Below, piece by piece: positions 1 through 6,591 of a DNA stretch of 16,288 bases (position 1 is the stretch's first letter; every line of letters begins with the position of its first letter). This DNA comes from an uncultured Verrucomicrobiota bacterium (GTDB lineage Bacteria; Verrucomicrobiota; Verrucomicrobiae; Opitutales; Opitutaceae), in the NCBI GenBank assembly GCA_946482165.1, contig CAMLQS010000087.1, positions 1-16,288 of the forward strand, read 5' to 3'. Position numbers and translations under genes: made by a program. The notes beneath the pieces are model-generated. The model ran no database searches. It saw only the letters and a program-made list of their open reading frames with translations, and was not told the origin of the DNA.

Positions 1-970
1 TGCGGTCGCGGTGCTTCGGGTCCATGTTGGCCTGGATCTTGAAGACGAAGCCGGAAAATTTCGGATGCGTGACCGGCACCTCGCGCGCCTCGGTCGGAGC
101 GGGGGCTCCCGGAGTCGACACGGACATCGAGCGGCGCGCGGTCGGCGGGATGGATTTTTGAAGAAAACCCTCCAGGAGGAGTTGCACGCCGAAGTTGTTC
201 ACGGCCGAGCCAAAGAAGCACGGCGTCTGCTTGCCGGCGTGGACGGCGGCCAGGTCGAGCGGGGCGGTGGCGCCGTCCAGCATGGCGATCTGCTCGGTGA
301 CCTCGGCGTAGGTGAGGTCGTCGAATTTCTCGCGGACCAGCGGGTCCTCCAAGCCGGTGACGTTGACGGGGGCGCGGAAGGCGCCGCCGGGGACGCGCTC
401 GAAGAGGTGGACTTGATTGATCCGTCGGTCGAAAACGCCGCGAAAGCTCGGGCCGTTGCCCAGGGGCCAGGTCACCGGGCAGGGGGCGAGGCCGAGCACC
501 CGTTCAAGTTCATCAATCAGCTCGAGGGGGTTCTGCGTGGGGCGGTCGCACTTGTTGAAGAAAGTGAAGATCGGGATGCCGCGGCGCTTGCAGACCTCGA
601 AGAGCTTGCGCGTCTGGGGCTCGATGCCCTTGGCGGAGTCGATCACCATGAGCGCGGCGTCGACCGCGGTGAGCACCCGGTAGGTGTCCTCGGAGAAGTC
701 CTTGTGGCCGGGGGTGTCGAGCAGGTTGACCGCAAAGCCTTGGTAATCGAACTGGAGGACGGTCGAGGAGATGGAGATGCCGCGTTGCTTCTCGATTTCC
801 ATCCAGTCGGAGGTGGTCGAACGCTGCTGCTTGCGAGCGGTGACGGATCCGGCGAGATGAATGGCGTTTCCGTAGAGGAGGAACTTCTCCGTTAGGGTGG
901 TTTTGCCGGCGTCCGGATGCGAAATGATGGCGAAGGTGCGGCGGCGGGCGATTTCCTGTGCGGGCGTCAT
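1..970 (-). CDS. prfC: Peptide chain release factor 3 (RF3), 3' end cut by window
   Basis: Translating GTPase that removes RF1/RF2 from the ribosome after termination and contributes to post-peptidyl-transfer quality control. Reading the minus strand from the ATG at 970-968 gives 323 codons without a stop. Visible GTPase motifs are the RF3-type P-loop SHPDAGKTT (17-25), the switch I stretch [13 protein letters not shown] (54-66), DTPGHKDF (85-92), NKCD (139-142, where most relatives have NKLD) and GSA (254-256). The [13 protein letters not shown] and [14 protein letters not shown] combination separates RF3 from EF-G and LepA. Family length is about 525-530 residues, so roughly 200 C-terminal residues lie beyond the window edge. 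The start was chosen because [20 protein letters not shown] matches the usual short RF3 N-terminus. No Shine-Dalgarno sequence precedes it, and a 6-bp hairpin lies seven bases upstream. Identification is firm from family knowledge; the rest of the gene is unseen. Confidence 0.96.
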   Translation of the reverse strand, partial: MTPAQEIARRRTFAIISHPDAGKTTLTEKFLLYGNAIHLAGSVTARKQQRSTTSDWMEIEKQRGISISSTVLQFDYQGFAVNLLDTPGHKDFSEDTYRVLTAVDAALMVIDSAKGIEPQTRKLFEVCKRRGIPIFTFFNKCDRPTQNPLELIDELERVLGLAPCPVTWPLGNGPSFRGVFDRRINQVHLFERVPGGAFRAPVNVTGLEDPLVREKFDDLTYAEVTEQIAMLDGATAPLDLAAVHAGKQTPCFFGSAVNNFGVQLLLEGFLQKSIPPTARRSMSVSTPGAPAPTEAREVPVTHPKFSGFVFKIQANMDPKHRDR

Positions 971-977
971 GTCGAAA

Positions 978-995
978 CCCGCGAGCACACGCGGG
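978..995 (-). promoter_or_regulatory. Hairpin just upstream of the prfC start
   Basis: On the minus strand the arms CCCGCG and CGCGGG enclose a 6-nt loop (TGTGCT). They are followed by TTTCGAC and then the prfC ATG. The stem covers the position where a ribosome binding site would sit. Upstream in the same leader, GCGCC-ATTT-GGCGC (about 1030-1045) could form a second small hairpin. A role in controlling prfC translation is inference only; the stem itself is directly visible. Confidence 0.4.
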
Positions 996-1134
996 GCCGG
1001 CGGGGGAGGGAAGGGAAAACGCGCCAAATGGCGCCAGGACGCTGCATTTGCCGACCGTTTTTCCCCCATCGCTTGCATAAGTTTTTCTCTTTCTAGGCAC
1101 CGGGCGGGCGCCGGGAGGAGGACGCCATATAAGC

Positions 1135-1148
1135 GGGGGTTAACCCCC
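1135..1148. promoter_or_regulatory. Perfect 14-bp palindrome GGGGGTTAACCCCC in the prfC/small-ORF gap
   Basis: This perfect dyad lies between divergently oriented prfC and the 45-residue membrane protein gene. On the minus strand it falls in the 17-bp spacer of a weak promoter-like pair, TTAAAT (1155-1150) and TTATAT (1132-1127), which would drive prfC with a leader of about 150 nt. That placement suits a repressor operator. The hexamers match consensus poorly, so the promoter is tentative. As RNA it could only make a 5-bp stem with a TTAA loop, and a clear terminator tail is missing. Confidence 0.35.
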
Positions 1149-1253
1149 TATTTAACCGGCGTTTTTGACGTTCCCGTGACGTAGGTTTTGATGGCGGCAA
1201 ATGTAAAACGGGTTTGGCTTATATTGTCCGAACAACCCTCACCCCCTAAAGTC

Positions 1254-1391
1254 ATGTTGCTGACCATTGCCTTACTCGGCCTGCTTTACACCGTCGGCCT
1301 TGTCGTGCTCGCCGGTGCATTGTGGCGCGCCCCCGAGGGATTCGAGGATGATAGCGGATTCCATCGGGGACAAGAGCCGCGAGGAGAGTAA
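1254..1391 (+). CDS. Small single-pass membrane protein, 45 aa, unknown function
   Basis: I do not recognise a named family. The ATG at 1254 gives MLLTIALLGLLYTVGLVVLA at the N-terminus, one hydrophobic segment over about residues 2-24, then a short charged tail (RAPEGFEDDSGFHRGQEPRGE would be about residues 25-45 in two parts: RAPEGFEDDSG then FHRGQEPRGE). The longer in-frame start at 1188 adds 22 residues that look like untranslated leader. A TATATT hexamer at 1220-1225 could be a -10 box giving a leader of about 22 nt, but no -35 is evident. A strong intrinsic terminator 32 nt past the stop makes this look like an independent monocistronic unit. The membrane segment and private terminator support a real gene. 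The alternative is a small RNA that happens to contain an open frame. Confidence 0.6.
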   Translation: MLLTIALLGLLYTVGLVVLAGALWRAPEGFEDDSGFHRGQEPRGE

Positions 1392-1423
1392 CCGCTCTCT
1401 TTTCGCGTTAAGGTCCACTTTCG

Positions 1424-1453
1424 CCGCCCGGGTTTCCCGGGCGGTTTTTTTTT
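1424..1453 (+). terminator. Rho-independent terminator after the 45-aa gene
   Basis: Arms CCGCCCGGG (1424-1432) and CCCGGGCGG (1436-1444) are perfectly complementary over 9 bp around a TTT loop and are followed by nine consecutive T residues (1445-1453). It is the best terminator in the window. It separates the small membrane protein from the methyltransferase, whose ATG lies 41 nt further on. This makes the long upstream reading-frame extension of the methyltransferase implausible. Confidence 0.92.
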
Positions 1454-1494
1454 GGGCTTTCGCGGGGCCCGTCCGCGCGGTGAAGTGGCCGGCT

Positions 1495-2658
1495 ATGGCC
1501 GATGCTTCGCTGAAATTGAAACCCAACGCCCGCGCCCGCGTGCTCACCGGACATCCCTGGGTGTTCGCGAACGAGGTGGAGGCGCTCGCCCCGGCGGAGC
1601 ACGACGGCGAAGTGATCGAGTTGCGCGACCGGACCGGCCGCTTCCTCGGGGCGGGCATCTACAATTCCAAGTCGCAGATCGTGTGGCGCAGGCTTTCGCG
1701 CGACCGCGTGGCGCTCGACGAAGGCTTCATTCGCGGCGCGCTGGAGCGAGCCATAGCTCGTCGTGGCGGCGTGGATACGACGGCGAGCCGCCGGCTCGTC
1801 TGGTCGGAGTCGGACGATCTGCCCGGCGTGGTGGCGGACCAGTTCGGCGACACCCTGGTCGTGCAGATCCAGACCCTCGCCATGGAGCGGCGGTCCTCTC
1901 TCATCGTCGAGGCGCTTGCGGCGCTCACCGGCGCGGCGGAGGTGATCCTCCGCAACGACGCCTCGATTCGCAGGCTCGAAGGCCTGCCCTTGTCGGTTTC
2001 GACGCGGAGCGGCCGCGCCTGGGAACCTCGCTGGCATCGCATCGAGGGCTTCGACTACTGGCTGGACCTTCAGGGCGGGCAGAAGACGGGCTTTTATCTC
2101 GACCAGCGCGCCCAGCACGCCGTGGTGGCGAAGCATGCGAAGGGCCGCCGCGTGCTCGACGCGTTTTGCAACCAAGGCTCCTTCGCCCTTCACGCCGCGC
2201 GCGCGGGCGCGACCGAGGTCCGCGGTCTCGACAGCGCCTTCGACGCGATCTCGCAGGCGAAGCGCAACGCCGAACGCAACGGCGTGTCGGCGACATTCGA
2301 GGCGGTGAACGTCTTCGACTACTTCGGGGAAAAGCGTGACGAGACGTGGGACCTGATCGTGCTGGACCCTCCGCCCTTCGCCAAGTCGAAGAGCGCGATC
2401 GAGGGCGCCCTCCGCGGTTACAAGGAGCTGAACTTGCGCGCCATGAAGGCGCTTTCGCCCGGAGGCCTGCTCGCCACCTACACCTGTTCGCACCACATGC
2501 AGGACGCGGAGCTGCGCGGCGTGCTTTCGGAGGCGGCGGCGGATGCGAAGCGCAAGGTGCAGGTCGTCGAGTTCTGCCATCAACCGCCCGACCACCCGGT
2601 TCTCGTCACCATGCCGGAGAGCGAGTATCTCCGCGGCTACATCCTGCGCGTCGAATAG
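1495..2658 (+). CDS. rlmI: RlmI-like class I SAM-dependent rRNA (cytosine-C5) methyltransferase
   Basis: Likely 23S rRNA m5C methyltransferase of the RlmI/COG1092 family, using S-adenosylmethionine on the large subunit. The 387-residue product is close to E. coli RlmI (396). Domains: PUA-like RNA-binding region (about 5-75, with GHPWVFANEV at 19-28), central linker domain (about 80-190), Rossmann methyltransferase (about 195-387). Motifs include GGQKTGFYLDQR (194-205), the SAM-binding segment RVLDAFCNQGSFALHAARAG (219-238), DPPPFAKSK (291-299) and TCSHHM (330-335), whose Cys331 sits where the family has its catalytic cysteine. The frame stays open back to 1267, but the terminator at 1424-1453 and the PUA start at MADASLKLKP favour the ATG at 1495. 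It leads a co-directional run with the esterase 29 bp downstream. The exact target base is inferred from the family. Confidence 0.9.
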   Translation: MADASLKLKPNARARVLTGHPWVFANEVEALAPAEHDGEVIELRDRTGRFLGAGIYNSKSQIVWRRLSRDRVALDEGFIRGALERAIARRGGVDTTASRRLVWSESDDLPGVVADQFGDTLVVQIQTLAMERRSSLIVEALAALTGAAEVILRNDASIRRLEGLPLSVSTRSGRAWEPRWHRIEGFDYWLDLQGGQKTGFYLDQRAQHAVVAKHAKGRRVLDAFCNQGSFALHAARAGATEVRGLDSAFDAISQAKRNAERNGVSATFEAVNVFDYFGEKRDETWDLIVLDPPPFAKSKSAIEGALRGYKELNLRAMKALSPGGLLATYTCSHHMQDAELRGVLSEAAADAKRKVQVVEFCHQPPDHPVLVTMPESEYLRGYILRVE

Positions 2659-2687
2659 ACTCGCGGCCCGCCCTTCGCTCCTCGCCC

Positions 2688-3482
2688 ATGGCGCTCGTCA
2701 CCCTGCATTGGAAAAGCCAGGTCCTGGGCAGGCAGACCGCCACCCAGGTCCTGCTGCCCGACGTCGGCGAGGCGCCTTTTCCGGTTTATTATCTCCTGCA
2801 CGGACGCACCGACGACCATACGATCTGGCTCCGCCGCACCCGGCTGGAGGTCTACGCGGCGAAGCTGCCTCTGATCATTGTCATGCCCGACGGCCAGCGC
2901 GGCTTCTACACGGACAACGCCGATGGTCCCGCCTGGGCGAAGCACATCGGCGAAGAGTTGCCGGCGACGATCGAACGTTTCTTCCCCGCGAGGCGCGAGC
3001 GGGCCGCGCGAGCGATCGGCGGGCTCTCGATGGGCGGCTACGGCGCGCTTCGGGTCGGCCTCGCCTACGCGGAGCGCTTTTGCTCGGTAAACAGCCACTC
3101 GGGCGCCTTCGGCCGCTCGTATTTCGGGGAGGGCGCGACGCTGGCGGACGCGGCCCGGCACCTAAAGTGGGAAGCCTCCCTGCTGGCCGAGATGCAACGC
3201 ATTTTCGGGGACGGCGAGCTGCGGGGCGGAGCGCACGATCCGCTTGTCCATGCGCGGCGGGCGCAGGCCGACGGCCGGATGCCCGCGCTGCTGCTTGATT
3301 GCGGGACCGAGGACTTCCTGCTCGAGGCGAATCGGGATTTTGCGCGGGAGCTCGCCGAGGCGAAGGTTCCGCATCTCTATCGCGAATTTCCCGGCGGACA
3401 CGACTGGGACTACTGGGACCTCCATGTGCGCGACGCGCTCGCCTTTCACGCGGAGAACCTCGGCATTCGCCCGCACGCCTGA
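2688..3482 (+). CDS. Esterase D-family alpha/beta hydrolase
   Basis: A 264-residue serine hydrolase of the PF00756 esterase/acyltransferase group (S-formylglutathione hydrolase, tributyrin and acetyl-ester esterases); the physiological ester is unknown. The nucleophile elbow GLSMGG puts the catalytic serine at Ser114. CGTEDFLLE gives Asp209 and GGHDWDYW gives His238, completing the triad in normal order. LLHGRTDD (36-43) probably forms the oxyanion side. There is no signal peptide, so it is predicted cytoplasmic. The frame is open further upstream but overlaps the methyltransferase in another phase. The ATG at 2688, 29 bp after that gene, starts the recognisable beta-strand region, although no Shine-Dalgarno sequence precedes it. 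It is likely co-transcribed with rlmI. Confidence is high for fold and class, low for substrate. Confidence 0.85.
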   Translation: MALVTLHWKSQVLGRQTATQVLLPDVGEAPFPVYYLLHGRTDDHTIWLRRTRLEVYAAKLPLIIVMPDGQRGFYTDNADGPAWAKHIGEELPATIERFFPARRERAARAIGGLSMGGYGALRVGLAYAERFCSVNSHSGAFGRSYFGEGATLADAARHLKWEASLLAEMQRIFGDGELRGGAHDPLVHARRAQADGRMPALLLDCGTEDFLLEANRDFARELAEAKVPHLYREFPGGHDWDYWDLHVRDALAFHAENLGIRPHA

Positions 3483-3525
3483 TCCCGGGCATCCCAGCAA
3501 CTTCCGCCCGTTCCTGCCCTCCAAT

Positions 3526-3909
3526 ATGAGTGACACTTCGTTCCGCGCACTGATCGTCGAAGACGAACCGCACGTTCGCCAATATCTCGAGCTGGTCCTC
3601 CAGTCATTGGGATGCGGACAGTGCGAGCAGGCGGGGAGCGTTGAACAAGCTCGGGCGATTCAGGCGGCGAGTCCTTGCGATCTCATCCTGCTCGACGTGA
3701 ATCTTCCCGGCGAAGACGGCCTTGCCTGGTTGCGCGAGCTGCGAGAGGCAGGCGACGAGACCGTGGTCGTGGTGATCAGCGCCCAAATCAGCGCCGCCTT
3801 GGTGATGGAAGCCGCCGAGCTGGGCGCCGACGGCTACCTGCGCAAGGACATGAAACGCGAGGACCTGATGGCGGAGCTGCGTCGCCTGATCGACGAGACC
3901 CTGGGCTGA
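3526..3909 (+). CDS. Stand-alone CheY-like response regulator receiver
   Basis: A 127-residue protein consisting only of a phosphoacceptor receiver domain. The acidic pocket is Glu12-Asp13 (LIVEDEPHVRQYL), the phosphoacceptor Asp57 lies in LILLDVNLPGEDG, the switch serine is about Ser85 (VVVISAQ), and the conserved lysine is Lys107 (GYLRKDMKRED). No DNA-binding, enzymatic or kinase domain follows, and no histidine kinase lies in the window, so the partner is unknown. It sits 43 bp after the esterase in the same direction and may share its transcript. The full set of catalytic residues argues that it is phosphorylatable. A small hairpin at 3946-3968 follows the stop. Its role (chemotaxis, phosphorelay or orphan regulator) cannot be told from sequence. 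Confidence 0.9.
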   Translation: MSDTSFRALIVEDEPHVRQYLELVLQSLGCGQCEQAGSVEQARAIQAASPCDLILLDVNLPGEDGLAWLRELREAGDETVVVVISAQISAALVMEAAELGADGYLRKDMKREDLMAELRRLIDETLG

Positions 3910-3945
3910 CCGCATTTGCGTGTCCGCCACTTTTCAGGGCGTGGA

Positions 3946-3968
3946 GCGGGAGCGGTCAGCCGCTCCGC
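3946..3968 (+). terminator. Possible weak terminator after the receiver gene
   Basis: Left arm GCGG-G-AGCGG (3946-3955) and right arm CCGCTCCGC (3960-3968) pair over 9 bp with one bulged G and a TCAG loop, about 36 nt past the receiver stop. Only TT follows, so intrinsic termination would be weak. The placement fits the end of the rlmI-esterase-receiver run. Confidence 0.35.
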
Positions 3969-3993
3969 TTAACATAGATCCCGCAGATGGATA

Positions 3994-4144
3994 AACCGCT
4001 AATATACGCTAAGTATCGCTAAATAAAAGGCTAGGGCGTCCGGACTGCGAATTTCTTTTTTCACCCTGCGGGTGAAGAGGCCATGGAGTTTCAGGTAACG
4101 GAGCGAAGGGTTGATTTAGCGGTGCTTAGCGAAATTTAGCGGTT
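3994..4144. repeat. 151-bp inverted-repeat element with periodic GCTAA ends
   Basis: The left end (3994-4024) and the reverse complement of the right end (4114-4144) match at 26 of 31 positions. Each end holds three GCTAA words spaced about 10-11 nt apart (left: near 3998, 4008 and 4018). The 89-nt interior contains an 8-nt palindrome GTCCGGAC (4038-4045) and a perfect 7-bp hairpin, TTCACCC (4060-4066) with GGGTGAA (4070-4076). GC content over 3961-4140 is about 48%, far below the flanking genes. No coding frame of note lies inside. It occupies the gap between convergent receiver and msrA genes. The structure resembles a non-autonomous miniature element or a REP/BIME-type repeat; only genome copy number could settle which. 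It may also act as a barrier or shared terminator between the converging transcripts. Confidence 0.7.
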
Positions 4145-4185
4145 CAAACACTCCGTCTTTGTTCGTCGAACTTCGGGATTTGGGT

Positions 4186-4833
4186 CTATTTTGCGGCCGG
4201 GTTTACGAGCGGCGCCTTTTTCAGTTTGTCGATCTTGGGCTTGATGACGGCGCGGCAATAGCCCGCCGACGGGTTCTTCTTGTAGTAGTCCTGGTGATAC
4301 TCCTCGGCCGGATAAAAGGCGGGCAGGGGCGAGACCTCGGTGACGATTTTCCCGTTCCAGGATTCCGCATTGGCTTTCGCGACGGAGGCGTCGATCAGCG
4401 ATTTTTCCTCGGGCGTGGCGTAATAGATGACGGAACGGTATTGGGTCCCGGCGTCGGCGCCCTGGCGGTTCAGCGTGGTGGGGTCGTGGATATCCCAGAA
4501 AAAGTCGAGGAGTTGGCCGCGTTTGACCACGGCCGGATCGAAGGTGATTTTAACCACCTCCGCGTGTCCGGTGGCCCCGGTGCACACTTGTTCGTAGCTG
4601 GGATTCGGGCGCTGGCCTCCGGCGTAGCCGCTTTCCGCGGCAAGCACGCCGGGCACGAGTTCAAAGGCGGCTTCGACGCACCAGAAACAGCCGCCCCCCA
4701 GGACCAGCGATTCGGTCTGGACGGGAGCGGACGGAGCGGGCGCGTCGGCGGGACGGGGAGCTTCGGCGAAAGACGAGGGAGAAGAACTCATGGCGAGAAA
4801 TCCGAACGAGAATAGTGCGAGGAGCGAGCGCAT
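4186..4833 (-). CDS. msrA: Peptide-methionine (S)-S-oxide reductase MsrA, exported
   Basis: Reduces methionine-S-sulfoxide in oxidised proteins. The 215-residue product begins with a signal peptide: MRS, then a hydrophobic core LLALFSFGFLAM and small residues to about SSFA (20-23). After an Ala/Pro linker, the MsrA domain runs from about 42 to 200. GGGCFWCVE gives catalytic Cys49 with a second Cys52, and Glu54 is the conserved acid. GYAGG (69-73), TGATGHAEVV (85-94) and DPTTLNRQG (117-125) are family signatures, and Cys193 in GYCR is a candidate resolving cysteine. The signal peptide implies action in the periplasm. A TTG at 4848 would add five residues; the ATG at 4833 gives a cleaner signal peptide. 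The gene lies 100 bp downstream of the creatininase-family gene on the same strand. Its reductant partner is not in the window. Confidence 0.95.
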   Translation of the reverse strand: MRSLLALFSFGFLAMSSSPSSFAEAPRPADAPAPSAPVQTESLVLGGGCFWCVEAAFELVPGVLAAESGYAGGQRPNPSYEQVCTGATGHAEVVKITFDPAVVKRGQLLDFFWDIHDPTTLNRQGADAGTQYRSVIYYATPEEKSLIDASVAKANAESWNGKIVTEVSPLPAFYPAEEYHQDYYKKNPSAGYCRAVIKPKIDKLKKAPLVNPAAK

Positions 4834-4915
4834 GGGACGACGCGCCAAGGCTGGGCGAAAACCTCCGGAGCGCGAGCGCCGCGGCGGTTTTTCGTAAAGG
4901 GAGGTCTTGAAATCG

Positions 4916-4930
4916 CCGGCGGCGCGCCGG
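4916..4930 (-). terminator. Possible weak hairpin terminator after the creatininase-family gene
   Basis: CCGGCG and CGCCGG arms form a 6-bp stem with a 3-nt loop immediately after the stop codon of the upstream minus-strand gene. It is followed on that strand by CGATTTCAAG. The tail is poor in T, so this may only slow or protect the transcript, and read-through into msrA is possible. Confidence 0.25.
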
Positions 4931-4933
4931 GTA

Positions 4934-6484
4934 TCAGGGGTGGGCGAGGGCGACGATCCGCTCGGCGAGCGCCGCGGCGGTGGCCGTGGTCCACGCTTCG
5001 CCGCGCTCGGAGGTGGCGATGGTGGCGTCGCCCATCACGCCTTGCGGGGCGATGTCGCGGGTGGTCCAGGCGAGGGTGAGGGCGGAGCCCTCCGGCCTGA
5101 GTTCGCCCGCGTCGTCGAGCTGGGCCGGGTAGTGGCAGACGGCCTTGTGGCGGCGCACGAGCGAAGGCGCCAGCGCGAGCATGAGGGCGGTTTCCCATTC
5201 GCCGGCGTGGAAGCCGTAGGCGGCTTCCTGCGGGCTTTGCGCGGGCTTGAAGCCGCTTTGCAGCATGCCGATCCGCAGGCCGGGCAGCGCCTGCAGTTCG
5301 CGGATGAGCGGCACCAGCACGGCGCTGTTGCCGCCGTGCGTATTCCAAATGGCGATACGCTGGAACCCCAGGCGGTGCAACTGCTCGACCTGGGCGCGGA
5401 CAAGAAGCGAAAAACCGCGCGCGGAATGGGTGAGCGTGCCCGGCCAGTCGGCGTGCTCGTTGCTTTTGCCGACCGTGATCGGCGGCGCCACGAAGACAGG
5501 CGCGCCGTGCGGCAGCGCGGCGAGGGCGCGGGCAAGCAGGCCCTGCCCGAGGATGGAATCGACGCCCACCGGGAGGTGGGGGCCATGCTGCTCGATCGCG
5601 CCGGTGGGAAGGATCGCCAGCGTGCCGGGGCGGCTGGCGACGGAACGGAGTGCCGCGCGGTTCAAGCCGCCGAGATAACGCGCGCCGAAGGGGCGCCAAA
5701 GCGGCGCCGGCTCGGTCGGCTTGGCGGGGGCGGCGCCGGGGCGGGGCGGGTGGCCGCGCCCATGCCAGGCGGCCTCGACGAGCAAGCGGCCAAGACGTTC
5801 GGCGACCTGGGTCCGCGTGGTCTCGGCGGCGGCGGCGCGCCCGGGCTCGATCACGCCCGCGGGAAGCGGGGGCGGGTGCGCCCATTTGCCCGGCCGGAAG
5901 CTTTCGTCGGAGGATTCCTGCGCGGCCGACGGCAGAGGGGGAAGTTCAAGCAGGCCGGCGGCGATGGCCTGGAGGGCAAGACGCTGGGCAAGCGCCGCGC
6001 CGGGGTGAAAATCGAGTCCGAGCGAGCCGAGGTGAACGCGATATACGGTCAGCCCGATCTCCACGCGGATGTCGCGAGCGGCGGCGTCCAGCCACTCGCG
6101 GTGCCAGGGGTTGGTCGAAAAAACGAGCAGTTTTTCGAAGCCGGCGAATTTCACGCCCCGGGCAAGGTCCATCACCAGTTCGCGGGCCGCGTCGAGAGGC
6201 AGGCCGAACCAACCGCATCCGGCATAGGGCGCGGGGCCGAAACGGAGCGGTGGCAGCAGGCAGGGGGCGGAGACCGGCAAGGCTTCCGCGCAGGCGTCGG
6301 CGAGGAGCGAGGAGCCGACGACTTCCTCGATATCGAGGGGCAGGCCCATGCCGTGGTCGGCAAAGCCGTGGACGGGCAGCACGGCGAGCGCGCCGGGCCG
6401 GGCGGCGACGGCGGGAAAATCGGTGGTCGGAAGGTGCGCCCACGAACAGTCGGGGTTGGCCCGGGCGAGCCAGGTCATCGTCAT
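4934..6484 (-). CDS. Tandem creatininase-family protein with degenerate N-terminal domain
   Basis: A 516-residue protein built from two creatininase-family (PF02633) domains, about 12-180 and 265-516, joined by a Pro/Ala-rich linker (about 181-262). Single-domain relatives (creatininase, ArfB, MftE) are about 240-260 residues, so this is a duplication or fusion. The C-terminal copy keeps the metal-site pattern: TGAIEQHGPHLP (Glu298, His300), Asp309, NTHGGN (His383) and HAGEWET (426-432, Glu429). The aligned N-terminal positions read Ala42, His44, Glu53, Asn125 and Ala163, so most ligands are gone and that half is probably structural or regulatory. The expected activity is metal-dependent amidohydrolysis of a small cyclic or formyl amide; the substrate is unknown. 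There are ATGs at 6484 and 6478 and no clear ribosome binding site. It is divergent from the photolyase gene, with msrA downstream. Confidence 0.85.
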   Translation of the reverse strand: MTMTWLARANPDCSWAHLPTTDFPAVAARPGALAVLPVHGFADHGMGLPLDIEEVVGSSLLADACAEALPVSAPCLLPPLRFGPAPYAGCGWFGLPLDAARELVMDLARGVKFAGFEKLLVFSTNPWHREWLDAAARDIRVEIGLTVYRVHLGSLGLDFHPGAALAQRLALQAIAAGLLELPPLPSAAQESSDESFRPGKWAHPPPLPAGVIEPGRAAAAETTRTQVAERLGRLLVEAAWHGRGHPPRPGAAPAKPTEPAPLWRPFGARYLGGLNRAALRSVASRPGTLAILPTGAIEQHGPHLPVGVDSILGQGLLARALAALPHGAPVFVAPPITVGKSNEHADWPGTLTHSARGFSLLVRAQVEQLHRLGFQRIAIWNTHGGNSAVLVPLIRELQALPGLRIGMLQSGFKPAQSPQEAAYGFHAGEWETALMLALAPSLVRRHKAVCHYPAQLDDAGELRPEGSALTLAWTTRDIAPQGVMGDATIATSERGEAWTTATAAALAERIVALAHP

Positions 6485-6591
6485 AAAGGCGCAGACGATG
6501 CCTCCCGGACGTCGGTGGGCGAGGTGATTTTAGGGCCTCCCATTACGCGGTTCCGGTTGCAAAGCCGCCGCCGGCCCGCTCGTTCGCAAGC

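Noticed and set aside
11..895. 294-codon plus-strand frame
   Set aside because: Antisense shadow of prfC, which has all GTPase motifs on the other strand.
1267..1494. N-terminal extension of the rlmI frame
   Set aside because: It overlaps the small membrane protein gene and runs through the 9-bp, nine-T terminator. The PUA domain begins properly at 1495.
1408..2595. 395-codon minus-strand frame
   Set aside because: Antisense shadow of rlmI and crosses the strong terminator.
3994..4024. Periodic GCTAA words as a CRISPR or tandem repeat array
   Set aside because: The unit is only about 10-11 nt with no conserved long repeat and no spacers, and no cas genes are near. It fits an inverted-repeat element end better.
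4060..4076. TTCACCC/GGGTGAA hairpin as a terminator
   Set aside because: The T-run precedes rather than follows the stem on the plus strand, and the minus strand has A residues there, so neither direction fits an intrinsic terminator.
6527..6562. TAAAAT (minus strand, 6532-6527) as -10 and TTGCAA as -35 for the creatininase-family gene
   Set aside because: The spacing is about 24 bp, too long for a sigma-70 promoter, so only an isolated -10-like word remains.
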